A DNA stretch of 36,690 bases from a virus (IMGVR_UViG_3300028895_000768:1-36690); one strand, 5' to 3'; counted from the stretch's first letter, positions 7,201 through 16,007 are shown. A program made the numbers and translations. Notes: generated by a model not told the origin, from the letters alone.

Positions 7201-8999
7201 GCGCTTGTATCTAACCACAACTGATTTGCTGCAGGATTCGAAGGCGCTGTACTCGATTTTGTAATGATGGTTTCTTTTGTAACGAGCTGATTATTGACCC
7301 ACGTAACATCCGCCTTATCAGCAACTTCATTTTGCAAGTCTTGTACGGTTGAATTGTCTGCCTTCGTTTGTAATTGCCCATTTACCCATGTTGCATCCGC
7401 CTTTGTTGCTATATCTGCTTCTAAATCGGTCTTGGCTTGATTTAAGTCTTGTTGAGCTTGTGAAATATCATTCTCTAAATCTTGTACTTTTTGATCATAT
7501 TCGGTTTGAGAAACAGCCCCCATCTCCCCAGGTGTTGTTGGCGCAAGAGGTTTCCACTCCGTTCCTGTCCACTGTTTGATGTATCCGTCATTTTCATCAA
7601 TCCATAAGTCGTGGAGAACCGGATTGGATGGAGGGGTTCCCCCACGAGATACCTTCTTTTCTGCATAGCTTTTCGCATTTTGTTCTGCCTGGCTTGCTAC
7701 GTTATCAGCATGACTTTTTGCGTTGTTTTCGGCTTGATTGGCTTTGCTGGTTGCATCGTTTGCTGCAATAATAATAGCTTCCTGTTTTTTCGTTTCAGAA
7801 ACGCTATCTGAATAATATGTGCTATCTTGATAGACAGAAGTATCTTTGTCGTCAACCTCTGGCTTTGTATAGACGACATCCGTCACATCCGACATGGAGA
7901 CTTTTCTTGGGATTTCAGATTGGAGTGACCTCCATATAGCTAAAACATCTTCTTCTTTGTGCTCGATATAATCGCCTAGTGTAACCTTCTTTGTACCATC
8001 TTTCTTAATACTTCTTTCTTGGGTATGGACACGAGCTTCAAGATAAAGTGGTGGATTAAATGCTGTATCCTTGATTTTGATAGTGTCACCGAACCGGATT
8101 TTCTCATTTTCAAGACCAGGGACCTTCTCTAAATCAGCAATGTCTGCCTGATATTCAACGACCGAATTAATGCGTTTTTCCAACTCATTTTCTGTGAGTT
8201 CGGTCAAGCGTTCCAATGTCATATCTTGGTCAGTCGATTGCGGCTCATACACTTCCACTAAGTGCTGTCCATCTCGTCCCCAACGAGAAAGAGCGTCTTT
8301 GTCCTCAACGAACACCTCAAGCCTTGTACCATCTTGACGTTCAGGACCAAGACCAACCAGTGCGGTTACAATGTCGGCCATATTTTCTTTTCGTTCGATG
8401 ATAATGAGATCTTTTCCAAGTTCGACTTCTCTTCCGCGCCATATCCCGACACGCTCCAGCAAATCAACATAGCGACGAACAATTTTATTTCCGTCTTTTT
8501 CAACCCTAAAATGAAGTTCTAAGTTAAATTCACTTGCCAAGCGTTTCAGATAAGAAAATGGATTCGTGTGTTTCTCAATTGTGAGTGCAAGGGCACCGGC
8601 AAAATGAATTTCTCCCGCTTCCCATCCCGTTCCAGCTAGAGCGAAATCAACATGTTGTTTAGGTGTCCACGCTGGGGTGGTCTGCGCTGGTATAACCTTC
8701 GATTTCACGAGTTCGATATATGAAGCAGAAGTATACACTTCGAAAGATAGACCACCTTGCGCGTTTCTGAATTTACGAGTGTTTTCAATGATGAATTCTA
8801 CATATTTTCCATCCTCATCCGGGATGATGATTCGATTCCGTTTGGCTAGGTGCTCTGAAAAACGCTTATCTGCAAGTGTCGTAAAGTCAAACGTTTCAAG
8901 ATTGTCTTTTAGAGATTTCCGATGATTGTCATTCCAGAACAACTCTTCTTGAATGTCATCAAGTATAACGTCTGTTTGACTGTCTGTAATGTGAATCAA
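4254..8999 (-). CDS. Tail-tip/fibre protein with prophage endopeptidase-type N-terminus
   Basis: 1581 residues; TTG start at 8999 after AAGGAGGTGATAGC. Residues about 1-360 match the prophage tail endopeptidase/Siphovirus tail-associated protein type ('LERVGIWRGREVELGKDLI', 'RFGDTIKIKDTAFNPPLYLEARV'). Residues about 400-1000 are a long helical shaft of repeated units ('ITQTENEIATKVSQTDYD', 'SSAETSIVQNANAI', 'DVYTKSQVD') that should trimerise as a coiled coil. Two copies of a 'SNP..H/NQLWLD..........W.G..W' module lie near 450-490 and 580-620. The C-terminal about 550 residues are beta-rich and probably contact the host surface. It follows the distal tail protein, as the tail-associated lysin/fibre does in this phage type. 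Confidence 0.85.
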   Translation of the reverse strand: MIHITDSQTDVILDDIQEELFWNDNHRKSLKDNLETFDFTTLADKRFSEHLAKRNRIIIPDEDGKYVEFIIENTRKFRNAQGGLSFEVYTSASYIELVKSKVIPAQTTPAWTPKQHVDFALAGTGWEAGEIHFAGALALTIEKHTNPFSYLKRLASEFNLELHFRVEKDGNKIVRRYVDLLERVGIWRGREVELGKDLIIIERKENMADIVTALVGLGPERQDGTRLEVFVEDKDALSRWGRDGQHLVEVYEPQSTDQDMTLERLTELTENELEKRINSVVEYQADIADLEKVPGLENEKIRFGDTIKIKDTAFNPPLYLEARVHTQERSIKKDGTKKVTLGDYIEHKEEDVLAIWRSLQSEIPRKVSMSDVTDVVYTKPEVDDKDTSVYQDSTYYSDSVSETKKQEAIIIAANDATSKANQAENNAKSHADNVASQAEQNAKSYAEKKVSRGGTPPSNPVLHDLWIDENDGYIKQWTGTEWKPLAPTTPGEMGAVSQTEYDQKVQDLENDISQAQQDLNQAKTDLEADIATKADATWVNGQLQTKADNSTVQDLQNEVADKADVTWVNNQLVTKETIITKSSTAPSNPAANQLWLDTSATPNVLKRWSGTSWVKSTPTSAGEVEAYTKSEVDNALNSKVSVTQYNTDVSGIVTDLQSYESRITQTENEIATKVSQTDYDALEGRVSSAETSIVQNANAIQSKVSQSEFDTLEGRVSTTESTITQHTNLIEQKVNQTDYITDKNGIVTQLDDHESRITQTESEITTKVSNTTYQQDKTALEGDISSLNTRMSQAETSITQNANSISLKANATDVYTKSQVDNSLANKADNSTVSAIEQRVTQTEAVLVVQADEISMKVSQKDFDSYTSTNDANISKLYNRMSSAETTIVQNSNAITLKANSSDVYTKSQVDSSLSTKADQSEVDNLETRISTAESTLTVQSNQIAAKVSQTDFDTFKNNTGGSNNFVTIEKTIPSTGWYRIAQNTGNRAFAKFIVRERSSGRHLTAIFNAGIHYGKNPTLTLTGFSNYGTQGVTKARIVYKSTYDPPYLEIYCVEGAVVQVWCVDNVQSTGWTKVDFTSGNVPSDYTSKEWDVTESKLVDVTSDNVALDTTKVNGIPASVVTSRLSTAESSITQLSNEIQLKVSQQEYDIDMGDLTARMTSAESSITLLSDEIDLRVEKNGIISAINVSPETIKLDASRIEFTGHVFGHDATFTGNLQGATGDFEGDLKAKSLQVLSEYGGSIRIDTAYWGSGGSVWTPTGQAVIENDFNNGTDPALRIAHDSVSSKLFSLNLEGKLTISNTGAGSGSREKATLTLQNYQPALDFADLSNGELGTAIRIENDSNHLKFNLINLTDFGITKELFRIGTDQVESQKMLVRGQSETIRVEAESDSWAYLRVAKGSKDIGYIGAPTTSNDNFYVYSYNDIIQFQKGSKVNTEGSATRWQATDTHYIYQDRSSGVIRFYMGGVVKHAFNADGTKTGGSIEIDGENLGMSPIDSPQVLLSTLFTNVTIQAGIETVVLLDDKFAKAVSEYAVFPSHNVNIRKEKDKFFVLSDVDCVCDFVLFGKRIGYEHTYWMDIGA

Positions 9000-9011
9000 G
9001 CTATCACCTCC

Positions 9012-10442
9012 TTACTTGAAACGTTCTCGATAATGACAGGAAACGTTGAAAGAATCTGACGGATGGACGATTAAGGTGTTTTCTCCTTTTTCGAGCTCGA
9101 AGTATCTGGCGCCAAAATCCTTTAAATCCTTACGAGATTCACCGTTAATCAACAAGTCTTTGTTTTTATGTTCAAACAAAATAACATCACCCGGTTGAGC
9201 GATGTATGGTGTTTGATTCGTTTGTTCTGGATTCAATTTATACACTTTGATGTCGCTAACTTCCATAGGGGGAGGATTGTAGGAACCTCGTTTTCCAAAA
9301 TGAATTTGAACTTGAGCTACATTTCGAGAAAAAACATTATCGACATCAGTCCATGATTTTTTATATACACTGTGATGTTTGCCTGTATCTCTATCAACTT
9401 TAGCAATGTAAGCCTTCCATTTATTACCCTCCCTTGTCAAGCGTAATACGCCAAAGAAACTACTCCACTTATTCTCATTATGATTCACAAAATAATAATT
9501 GATATCGGAGTCACCAGCCCTTACCTCTGCCCATCCAGTTGATTTACCGTCGTACACATCTTTTAAGGCTACTTTACAGACCATTCGGCCTTGGTCATCT
9601 AACAAGTAAACTTCCACCCTACCGATATACTTGGATGAGTTCTTTGAATAGAAACCAACAAGTGTCTCTAAACGGAAATCTTGAATCGGCCCTCCTTGTA
9701 TACTTTTTTTATACGCTGGACCGTGCCATTGGCTGACAGAGGAGCCGTAACTGTTTGGTTCAAACTCTGCCCCGTTTGTCACCATGTCGCCTGAAACAAC
9801 ACCATCCACAACGGTACCCGTGTTTGTCCACCCTGTCAGACTCGAACACGTATCATGTAGGAGCAATGTTTCCTTTTCATATGCCGTATCTTCGACAACA
9901 TTGATTGGCTTTCCAATCATCATATAATCGTCGTTCTGATTCTGAATCATGGCAAATGTAACGGGTTGAAGGACCTCTAGCTCAAAAATTGGATCACCCG
10001 GGGCAGTACCTTCGTAGTTCAAACTGACAACGTCAGATGGAAATACAGCTTCTTTTTCCGGTCCGTATTTATAGGGGTCACAAATAAAGGTGATAACCCC
10101 TTTTCCAACTCTCACTAGCTCTTCCAAGTCAAACGTACCATCCACGATGGCGAAATACGTCCTGTCCGGTTCGTCCTCAAAAATTAGTTCCTTCATTTCA
10201 TCGTGAAGTAACCACTCAGCAAGGTCTTCTTTAATTTTCTGGAGATCGCCAATATTTTCTGCCTTTATACCAATTGGCACATCATATGGCCTAAGGGATG
10301 TCTCAACACTCTCTAAATGAGCCCCTGGCATCCCCGGGACATTCAACCAATTTAACGTTCTTGGTGCCCAAGCTGGCCGTCTTCGTCCTCTCAACGTATA
10401 TACATAATCTTTTTTAATCCCGTTAAACGAAAAAGATGCCAC
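9012..10442 (-). CDS. Distal tail protein (Dit-like, Siphovirus tail component)
   Basis: 476 residues; GTG start at 10442 with AGGAGGTG upstream. The N-terminus ('FSFNGIKKDYVYTLRGRRRPAWAPRT', 'DLAEWLLHDEMKELIFEDEPDRTYFAIVDGTF') is the Siphovirus-type tail component that forms the hub between tail tube and tip. The central part (about 195-420, 'LLHDTCSSLTGWTNTGTVVDGVV') looks like an inserted beta-sandwich, carbohydrate-binding-like domain as in 'evolved' Dit proteins. The C-terminus closes the Dit fold. About twice the length of a minimal Dit, in agreement with that insertion. Confidence 0.88.
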   Translation of the reverse strand: MASFSFNGIKKDYVYTLRGRRRPAWAPRTLNWLNVPGMPGAHLESVETSLRPYDVPIGIKAENIGDLQKIKEDLAEWLLHDEMKELIFEDEPDRTYFAIVDGTFDLEELVRVGKGVITFICDPYKYGPEKEAVFPSDVVSLNYEGTAPGDPIFELEVLQPVTFAMIQNQNDDYMMIGKPINVVEDTAYEKETLLLHDTCSSLTGWTNTGTVVDGVVSGDMVTNGAEFEPNSYGSSVSQWHGPAYKKSIQGGPIQDFRLETLVGFYSKNSSKYIGRVEVYLLDDQGRMVCKVALKDVYDGKSTGWAEVRAGDSDINYYFVNHNENKWSSFFGVLRLTREGNKWKAYIAKVDRDTGKHHSVYKKSWTDVDNVFSRNVAQVQIHFGKRGSYNPPPMEVSDIKVYKLNPEQTNQTPYIAQPGDVILFEHKNKDLLINGESRKDLKDFGARYFELEKGENTLIVHPSDSFNVSCHYRERFK

Positions 10443-10455
10443 TTTTATTCACCTC

Positions 10456-13290
10456 CTAACGCGCGAATTGTTGCGTTCTAAAATTATCAAAATCGATTAA
10501 CTCTTTGATGGTTCTGAATGTCTTTTGTGCAACTACATCCCCATCGAGTGGAATTTGGATGGTAATTGGGCCAAGTAGACCCGCTTCTAATTGACTAACC
10601 ACTCCAGCATTTCCTGCTATTCCAGGATTATAAATCTCTGAGTTATTAAAGGAGTCTGGCACTGAAGGAACAGCCATCTGACTCATCTTGTTGACTGCTT
10701 TACTCACTACACCAACATTATTTTCAATTCCCTCAGCTAACCCTGCAGGTATCCATTTACCAACATCATCACGAACTAAGCGAGACGGGGAATTTATGTC
10801 TAGAAAGTCCTTTAAGCCCTTAGGAACCAATGAAGCTAATGAAGCCACCTTTCTCGAAACAGCACTTGCCATTGATCCAATACCATCTATCAATCCTTGG
10901 ATAATATCCTTACCTATCTGCCATAAATCAATATCTTCGAAGAATTGAACAATATTATCCATGATATCTTTAGCTGTATCTTTAATGGCATCCCAAGCTG
11001 CTCCCCAGTCTCCTTGCAATATAGCCATGCCAATTTTAATAATGCCTTTAATGACATCAACAGCTGTTCGAATAACCGCTTTGATAATCCCCCAAGCTAC
11101 TTTTACAATTCCGCTAATTATGGGCCATACAACTTGAAAAACTCCTTTGATGAATTCCATTGAAGAAGATATCCACTCTTTAGCAAAGCTCAAAGAACTC
11201 TTTACAGTCCCGATAATGGCTTGTCCGTTCTCTTCCCAAAATAATTGGATCTCTTTTAATTGCTCACTGAAAAAACTTGTAACCTCTCCCATAACCCCTT
11301 GCACTATACCGCTTATGAAGGTTAGGGCTTGTTCAAAAACAAGCTGTATTTGTGTCCAAGTTTCCTGGACAAAACCTCTAAACAATTCGTTGTTTTCATA
11401 AAGGGAAGTGAAAATAGCAATAAGCCCGGTAACGGTTGCGATGACAATTCCGATTGGACCCGTTAAAGCCGAAAAAACAGCACCTAAAACAGGGAGAAGT
11501 CCAAGTATTGATATGATTACGGGGGCTAACGCCATAGCTGTCCCGACTAAAATACCGATTATCGCCGCAATAGCCGCGATAGTAGCTGTTAATTGAGGGT
11601 TTTCTGAAACCCAATTGGCAATTGTAGATACAACATCAGCAATAACGCTTAATAATGGTTCTGCCGCAGTTTTCAAATCAGCCATTGCCTGCTGCAGCTC
11701 TATCGCCGGAGAAGAGTCCATTTGTGAGACAGACTCATTTAGCTGGTCTTGATTTGCTTTGAAATCAACCATCTCCGTTTTCGCATTCAACAACGTATCG
11801 ATAATATTTTGCCCTTGGTCTTCATACATCGTCCCGAATATTTGGGCGCCGATTAGGTTCTTTTTCGTCTCATCCTCAACACTATTCAGTGCCTTGGCAA
11901 TCTCTCTCATAGCTTGAGAGCCACCTTCACCGCCTTCAGCAACAGCTTGCCCCCACTTTTTCATTTGTTTGGCAGATATATCAGTACCTTTTAGCAAATC
12001 TTTGAGTGCTTTCGGTACTTCTTCCCCGAACTCAGCAACACGGATACGCCCTTCTTTTAAACCGTCTAGCAAGTTGTCAATATTCCATGTTCCCGTTTCA
12101 ATACCTGCTGACATGATGGCTTGTATTTCTTGGGCATTAAATCCTGCTCGTTCTAGTTGCCCTCCATACTCGGCAATGATATCAAGTTGTTCGGGAGGAA
12201 AACCCATTTTTAAAAGCGCATTGGTCAAACCAAGCGCTTCTTCTTGTGAAATGTTTAATTCATTGGCGATTTCATTGGTTTCCTGAATTAATTCTGTGAA
12301 ATCAATACCGCTGTATGCAGAAGAAATTGCCGCAGCACCTTTGACGATTGCTGAATTCGCTTCATCTCCCGCACCTTTGTTCAACGCCCACTGTCTACGC
12401 ACTCCCTCAAGAGCTGCTTCCGCATCCACGCCATATGCTTCAATACTTCGTACAGCCTCTTTTACGGCTTGTTTAGACTCTTCGGGTACTTCGAATGTCA
12501 CATCTATTTTCGTATCCAATGATGAAACATCTAACGCCTGGCTAACAGCTCCTGCAATTCCTCCGCCAGCAACCAACGCTCCCGCCACGTTTTCAAGCTC
12601 AACGCCGAGGTCTCCCACAGACTTTTTAGCTTCATCCGCCTCTTTTGCGAGCTGATTTAATTCTTTTTTGACGTTTTTCAGCGAGTTCCCGTCATCAACA
12701 GATGAAAGTGCCTGTTTCATTTTGTCCAGGTCAACATTTGTTCCGAGTGCAGCTTTTCCAATTTTTTTAATCGCCAGTTCAAGCTGTCCTGAAGTTGCTG
12801 AACCGTTCAATAGTGCGTTCGTTAGTCGACTGCCAAGCACACTTGAAAAGTCTTCAATTTCTTTCCCTGTGGTTTGGATAAGAATTTCTAACTGTTTTGC
12901 GGATGTGGCCATCCTTTGTTGTTCTCTTTCGGTCTGGATTAAATTATTTTTTAACCGGTCTAATGCAACAGTCGTAAATTCAACTTCGCGTTTAAATTCT
13001 CGATAACGCTGTTCTGATATTTCACCTTTTTCAAATTGATCCTGAACTTGTTTTTCAACACTTTTCAGAGTCTTTAATTTCTCACTTGTTGCTTGTATTT
13101 GTTCCGCCAGCAACTTTTGTTTCTGTACTAACGCCTCGGTATTTCCGGGATTCAACTTTAGTAGGTTATTTACTTGCTTTAATTCATCTTGGATACTTTT
13201 ACTCTTTGATTCTACGTTTGATAGAGCTTTGCCCAACTTAGTTGTATCAGCACCAATCTGAACGTTTATGCCCCTTATCGTTTCCGCCAA
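10456..13290 (-). CDS. Phage tail tape measure protein
   Basis: 944 residues; TTG start at 13290 after GAGGAGGTGAGGTGAT. The N-terminal 240 residues are coiled coil rich in Lys, Glu and Gln. A central part carries a tape-measure signature ('ALLKMGFPPEQLDIIAEYGGQL', 'ALKDLLKGTDISAKQM'). Hydrophobic segments follow at about 560-640 (Ala/Ile-rich), then Trp-rich amphipathic helices (about 700-790). It sets tail length and is ejected into the host envelope. At about 0.15 nm per residue, the usual rule, a tail near 140 nm is expected (inference). Confidence 0.92.
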   Translation of the reverse strand: MAETIRGINVQIGADTTKLGKALSNVESKSKSIQDELKQVNNLLKLNPGNTEALVQKQKLLAEQIQATSEKLKTLKSVEKQVQDQFEKGEISEQRYREFKREVEFTTVALDRLKNNLIQTEREQQRMATSAKQLEILIQTTGKEIEDFSSVLGSRLTNALLNGSATSGQLELAIKKIGKAALGTNVDLDKMKQALSSVDDGNSLKNVKKELNQLAKEADEAKKSVGDLGVELENVAGALVAGGGIAGAVSQALDVSSLDTKIDVTFEVPEESKQAVKEAVRSIEAYGVDAEAALEGVRRQWALNKGAGDEANSAIVKGAAAISSAYSGIDFTELIQETNEIANELNISQEEALGLTNALLKMGFPPEQLDIIAEYGGQLERAGFNAQEIQAIMSAGIETGTWNIDNLLDGLKEGRIRVAEFGEEVPKALKDLLKGTDISAKQMKKWGQAVAEGGEGGSQAMREIAKALNSVEDETKKNLIGAQIFGTMYEDQGQNIIDTLLNAKTEMVDFKANQDQLNESVSQMDSSPAIELQQAMADLKTAAEPLLSVIADVVSTIANWVSENPQLTATIAAIAAIIGILVGTAMALAPVIISILGLLPVLGAVFSALTGPIGIVIATVTGLIAIFTSLYENNELFRGFVQETWTQIQLVFEQALTFISGIVQGVMGEVTSFFSEQLKEIQLFWEENGQAIIGTVKSSLSFAKEWISSSMEFIKGVFQVVWPIISGIVKVAWGIIKAVIRTAVDVIKGIIKIGMAILQGDWGAAWDAIKDTAKDIMDNIVQFFEDIDLWQIGKDIIQGLIDGIGSMASAVSRKVASLASLVPKGLKDFLDINSPSRLVRDDVGKWIPAGLAEGIENNVGVVSKAVNKMSQMAVPSVPDSFNNSEIYNPGIAGNAGVVSQLEAGLLGPITIQIPLDGDVVAQKTFRTIKELIDFDNFRTQQFAR

Positions 13291-13305
13291 ATCACCTCAC
13301 CTCCT

Positions 13306-13861
13306 CTACATCATGGAATAGAATTGATCTATGTCATTTTGGTTGGCCATTCTATTTGTTGGTTGCTCTTTGCCTGTTACTTGTTCTGCATACGTTTCAA
13401 TAAAAGAAAAAAGATCTTTCACTCGAAATTCATTCATCTCTTCGAGTGAAAGACCTGCTCGTTTTCCTGCAACTAACAGCCTAATGCTTATTTCATCGTT
13501 TTTGTTTTTGTTTGTGTCCTCCCCTTCCATTAGGTCTTGGTCTTCTGGGAAACAGTCCGTCGCTAACCTCCAACAATACCGTTTTCCAAACGTGTTTGTC
13601 CGAAAAATCAACTTGCTTCAGTTGAGACAACCAGGTTTCAAAATCAGGAAATCCTTTGCCAGGACCGCTGCAGCTTTTCGCCATTGCCCATGCAAATTGT
13701 AGAAGAAGCATCTCATCTAATTTGGTGTAATCGTCTTTAACGTCTTTTAAGCTAGATAAATCCCCTAGTAAACTACTTCCGAAAGCTTGTTTGTAGTAAA
13801 AAGGAGTTAACGTGGTGCATTTAATTCCAATTGTTTGATTTCCAAGTGTTATGGTTTTCAT
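13306..13861 (-). CDS. Tail assembly chaperone GT (predicted recoded fusion)
   Basis: The frame open from 13611 to 13306 has no ribosome site of its own and overlaps the G gene in another frame. Its useful part ('EDQDLMEGED', 'EISIRLLVAGKRAGLSLEEM', 'DLFSFIETYAEQV') is the T half of a tail chaperone. It lies +1 (equivalently -2) relative to G. If ribosomes shift at CCC (13547-13549), the product is about 184 residues: 105 from G and 79 from T. G/GT proteins bind the tape measure protein, and this pair stands directly upstream of it, as in lambda. The shift and its site are inferred. Confidence 0.65.
13493..13861 (-). CDS. Tail assembly chaperone G
   Basis: 122 residues if read without recoding: 'MKTITLGNQTIGIKCTTLTP' at the start and a basic tail 'RRPRPNGRGGHKQKQKR' at the end. 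The body up to residue 105 ('FPDFETWLSQ', 'WKTVLLEVSDGLFP') is the conserved part; the basic tail is probably only the zero-frame end. GGAGGTG precedes the ATG. It lies between the major tail protein and the tape measure, as expected for this chaperone. Confidence 0.8.
   Translation of the reverse strand: MKTITLGNQTIGIKCTTLTPFYYKQAFGSSLLGDLSSLKDVKDDYTKLDEMLLLQFAWAMAKSCSGPGKGFPDFETWLSQLKQVDFSDKHVWKTVLLEVSDGLFPRRPRPNGRGGHKQKQKR
13546..13552 (-). promoter_or_regulatory. Candidate ribosomal frameshift site TTT-CCC-A
   Basis: On the minus strand the zero frame reads CTG TTT CCC AGA. Moving one base forward gives CCA GAA GAC, the T frame. A proline tRNA on CCC re-pairing with CCA gives a simple +1 shift. 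A -2 shift would produce the same frame. Another possible place is the A-rich end of G (13494-13512). Confidence 0.4.
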
Positions 13862-13864
13862 CTA

Positions 13865-14458
13865 TTAAGCACCTCCAAATGTTGGAACATAAACTGAATC
13901 AAAGAATGAATTGAATTCTGTTTGATTCGTATCACTTAACTCAATATCACCTTTAACGACGTTTTTCATTTCACCATTGATATCCATCTCGACAGGGAGA
14001 ATTCGCAAACTGAATTTGTCAGTGTTCGGCTCAACTGATCCAGCACGAGTTGCATTTTCCTTTGACGGCCTGCTCGCTTTACAACGGTAGAATACGAACC
14101 GTCTGTTTTTTTTGTCACCAAGGACTTGTCCCATCAAAGCAAACTCTGCTGGTTCCCCGTCTGTTGTTTCAATGAGCATTCCGTTATCATCAGTAATCCA
14201 ACCTAGCATTTTCGCTTTCACATCATCGGGTACATTCGCCATTTCAAGTTCTGCATTGTAGCCGTCGTTGCTTGTGTAAGTGAAGTATGGGCCATTGTCC
14301 GCATAGAAGGTATTTTCCTCTCCTTGCGGTTCTGGTGCAAAACGAACCGCACCAGGAATATGTTGAGGTGCATCCCAAGCCGGTTGAGTCGGTGAATCTG
14401 TATCGAAAAAGGCAACATGCACTTTTTCGAGACCAAATGTAACTTTATTTTGACTCAT
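13865..14458 (-). CDS. Phage major tail tube protein (phi13 type)
   Basis: 197 residues with the pattern of the phi13 major tail family: 'KVTFGLEKVHVAFFDTD', 'NGPYFTYTSNDGYNAELEMA', 'RRFVFYRCKASRPSKENAT' and 'TDKFSLRILPVEMD'. It forms the tail tube by stacked hexamers. AGGAGG precedes the ATG. Order is terminator, tube, chaperones, tape measure, as usual for siphoviruses. Confidence 0.92.
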   Translation of the reverse strand: MSQNKVTFGLEKVHVAFFDTDSPTQPAWDAPQHIPGAVRFAPEPQGEENTFYADNGPYFTYTSNDGYNAELEMANVPDDVKAKMLGWITDDNGMLIETTDGEPAEFALMGQVLGDKKNRRFVFYRCKASRPSKENATRAGSVEPNTDKFSLRILPVEMDINGEMKNVVKGDIELSDTNQTEFNSFFDSVYVPTFGGA

Positions 14459-14462
14459 ATTT

Positions 14463-14798
14463 CTAACCTCCTAGTATTTGAATCTCATAAACCATTTGAT
14501 ATAACTTTTCACTGTCAATAAACGTTTCGAATTTCTGATAGGGTAAACCGAGTTCTTTCAGCTTGTCCTGTATAGCTTTTTCAGCTGCCAAATCCTTTTT
14601 TGCTGTGTATAACTCGACTTGAAAGTTCTCAATATCTACGTAATTCTGATTGTCCGCAATCAAATCAGAATTGAAAGTGAAATGGTACGTGATAAAGGGT
14701 GGAGATGGCACTGGATTCTCGGAAGTATTTTTAAATTCTCTGTAAGCAACAGGTAATCCCAAACTATTCAGCTCTGTTTTTAATTCTTGAATGTTCAT
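14463..14798 (-). CDS. Tail terminator/tail completion protein (probable)
   Basis: 111 residues: 'LKTELNSLGLPVAYREFKN', 'PPFITYHFTFN', 'NFQVELYTAKKDLAAEKAIQ'. Length, alpha/beta pattern and position between the gp10-like protein and the tube protein fit the tail terminator that caps the tube. No catalytic motif. The assignment rests mainly on gene order. Confidence 0.7.
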   Translation of the reverse strand: MNIQELKTELNSLGLPVAYREFKNTSENPVPSPPFITYHFTFNSDLIADNQNYVDIENFQVELYTAKKDLAAEKAIQDKLKELGLPYQKFETFIDSEKLYQMVYEIQILGG

Positions 14799-14800
14799 CT

Positions 14801-15175
14801 CTATCCACCATTCCGAATAATCTTTTTAATTTCTTCGTCCAGGTCTGCAACATGTTTCTCATATGCTGGTCTAAGATGTGGGAATGCAGGAACACGCCCC
14901 CCATTCACTTTTGCATGACCCATTTCTAAAAGATGCACACGCCTGTAATGCTTCTTATTCCAGACGATTCTCTTGGTTGAACCGAATGAATCCTCTTTCG
15001 TTATTTTGAAAGACTTCGCATATTCACCTGTTCTTTTCGGTGCTAGGTTCCGTGTTTCTTTCAGGACCTCTTTGGCCGTTTCATCAACCTTTTTCTCAAT
15101 GCTTGTAGAAACATCTTCAGTGTATTCTCGAACAGCGCTGGTAATCTCGTTGGCTAGATTATCGATATTAATCAC
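14801..15175 (-). CDS. HK97 gp10-like head-tail joining protein
   Basis: 124 residues from a GTG at 15175, which has AAGGAG 10 bases upstream and follows the stop of the preceding gene; an in-frame GTG at 15184 lies one base from that site and is rejected. 'ETRNLAPKRTGEYAKSFKI' and 'HYRRVHLLEMGHAKVNGGRVPAFPHLRPAYE' are the signature of the HK97 gp10 family, which joins head and tail. Confidence 0.88.
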   Translation of the reverse strand: MINIDNLANEITSAVREYTEDVSTSIEKKVDETAKEVLKETRNLAPKRTGEYAKSFKITKEDSFGSTKRIVWNKKHYRRVHLLEMGHAKVNGGRVPAFPHLRPAYEKHVADLDEEIKKIIRNGG

Positions 15176-15176
15176 T

Positions 15177-15524
15177 TCACACACGCTCCTTAGCTAAAAT
15201 GGTGAGCGTTTTGTTTAATTCGTCATCATTGATTGGCGGTTCAATGATATCGAATGTTCTACCTCGATATGAAATTTGCATTTTAGCAGTTATCTCCGAC
15301 GTATACGGAATGATAAAACGATAAATAACTTCTGCCCGTTCTGCTCCAGCTGCAGCATACTCCGAACCCTTTACCGTTTTAATCATCGCCCATGCTTTTT
15401 TGTGCTCCACCCATTCTATTTCTTCTTGATCCAATTCATCTAAGACGACTTCTGCTTTCAAGATGGTGATACGATGTCGAAATTGACCTGTGTTGAAATT
15501 TGGATTGTACTTAAATGGTTTCAT
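15177..15524 (-). CDS. Phage head closure protein (SPP1 gp16-like)
   Basis: 115 residues from the ATG at 15524 (AAGGTGA six bases upstream); an in-frame ATG at 15539 lies inside the previous gene without a site. 'NTGQFRHRITILK', 'WAMIKTVKGSEY', 'RFIIPYTSEIT' and 'ISYRGRTFDI' match the head-tail joining family that seals the filled capsid. It overlaps the upstream connector gene by 14 bases. Confidence 0.88.
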   Translation of the reverse strand: MKPFKYNPNFNTGQFRHRITILKAEVVLDELDQEEIEWVEHKKAWAMIKTVKGSEYAAAGAERAEVIYRFIIPYTSEITAKMQISYRGRTFDIIEPPINDDELNKTLTILAKERV

Positions 15525-15810
15525 TCGTATCACCTTCATCTGGTATTTCTTCTAATGCTTTTGCTAGCCTTAAATCGTTGATTTGCGTCAAAAAGTTAGC
15601 TTGAAAATACTCCAGCGCATCGTTGTAAACATACCGGGCACGCTCGAAAACAAGTTCTTTAAATTCTTCATCAAGACTTAAATCATAATCTCCGCATATC
15701 CGCATTAAACTCAGGTTAGAGGCAATAAGAATTCTGGTTAGATTCTCATCTTCCTCGTCCCCAAGTTTCATACGTTCTTTAAACTCTTGTAAAATTTCTG
15801 GCATAATCAA
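15511..15810 (-). CDS. Head-tail connector (gp6-like)
   Basis: 99 residues, mostly helical, acidic: 'LQEFKERMKLGDEEDENLTR', 'ERARYVYNDALEYFQANF'. Fits the Phage_connect_1/gp6-like adaptor that binds under the portal ring. A TTG at 15810 has GAGGAG at an ideal 8 bases; the ATG two codons later (15804) is 14 bases away, so the TTG is preferred. Confidence 0.82.
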   Translation of the reverse strand: MIMPEILQEFKERMKLGDEEDENLTRILIASNLSLMRICGDYDLSLDEEFKELVFERARYVYNDALEYFQANFLTQINDLRLAKALEEIPDEGDTNETI

Positions 15811-15815
15811 TTACA

Positions 15816-16007
15816 TCACTCCTCGTCCTTAGGAGCCTCTTTAACTTCCTCGATGTAAACTCGACCATTTTTGTTTTTGGTTGTCGAAAGTTCTTCTATC
15901 CTTGCTTTTGTTGCTTTAAATCCTTCTTTCGGGTAAGCATCCCCAACGTTATAAATATGCCCTTCGTGTTTCAACTCTTTAAAAGCGCGTACTACTTTGT
16001 ATGGCAT
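15816..16007 (-). CDS. Small phage structural-region protein
   Basis: 63 residues starting MPYKVVRAFKELKHEGHIYN; the ATG at 16007 follows GGAGGTG by 7 bases. The sequence 'FKELKHEGHIYNVGDAYP' suggests a small SH3-like or beta-barrel fold. Genes of this type sit between capsid and connector in many HK97-like phages and may be capsid-associated. Function not established. Confidence 0.78.
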   Translation of the reverse strand: MPYKVVRAFKELKHEGHIYNVGDAYPKEGFKATKARIEELSTTKNKNGRVYIEEVKEAPKDEE

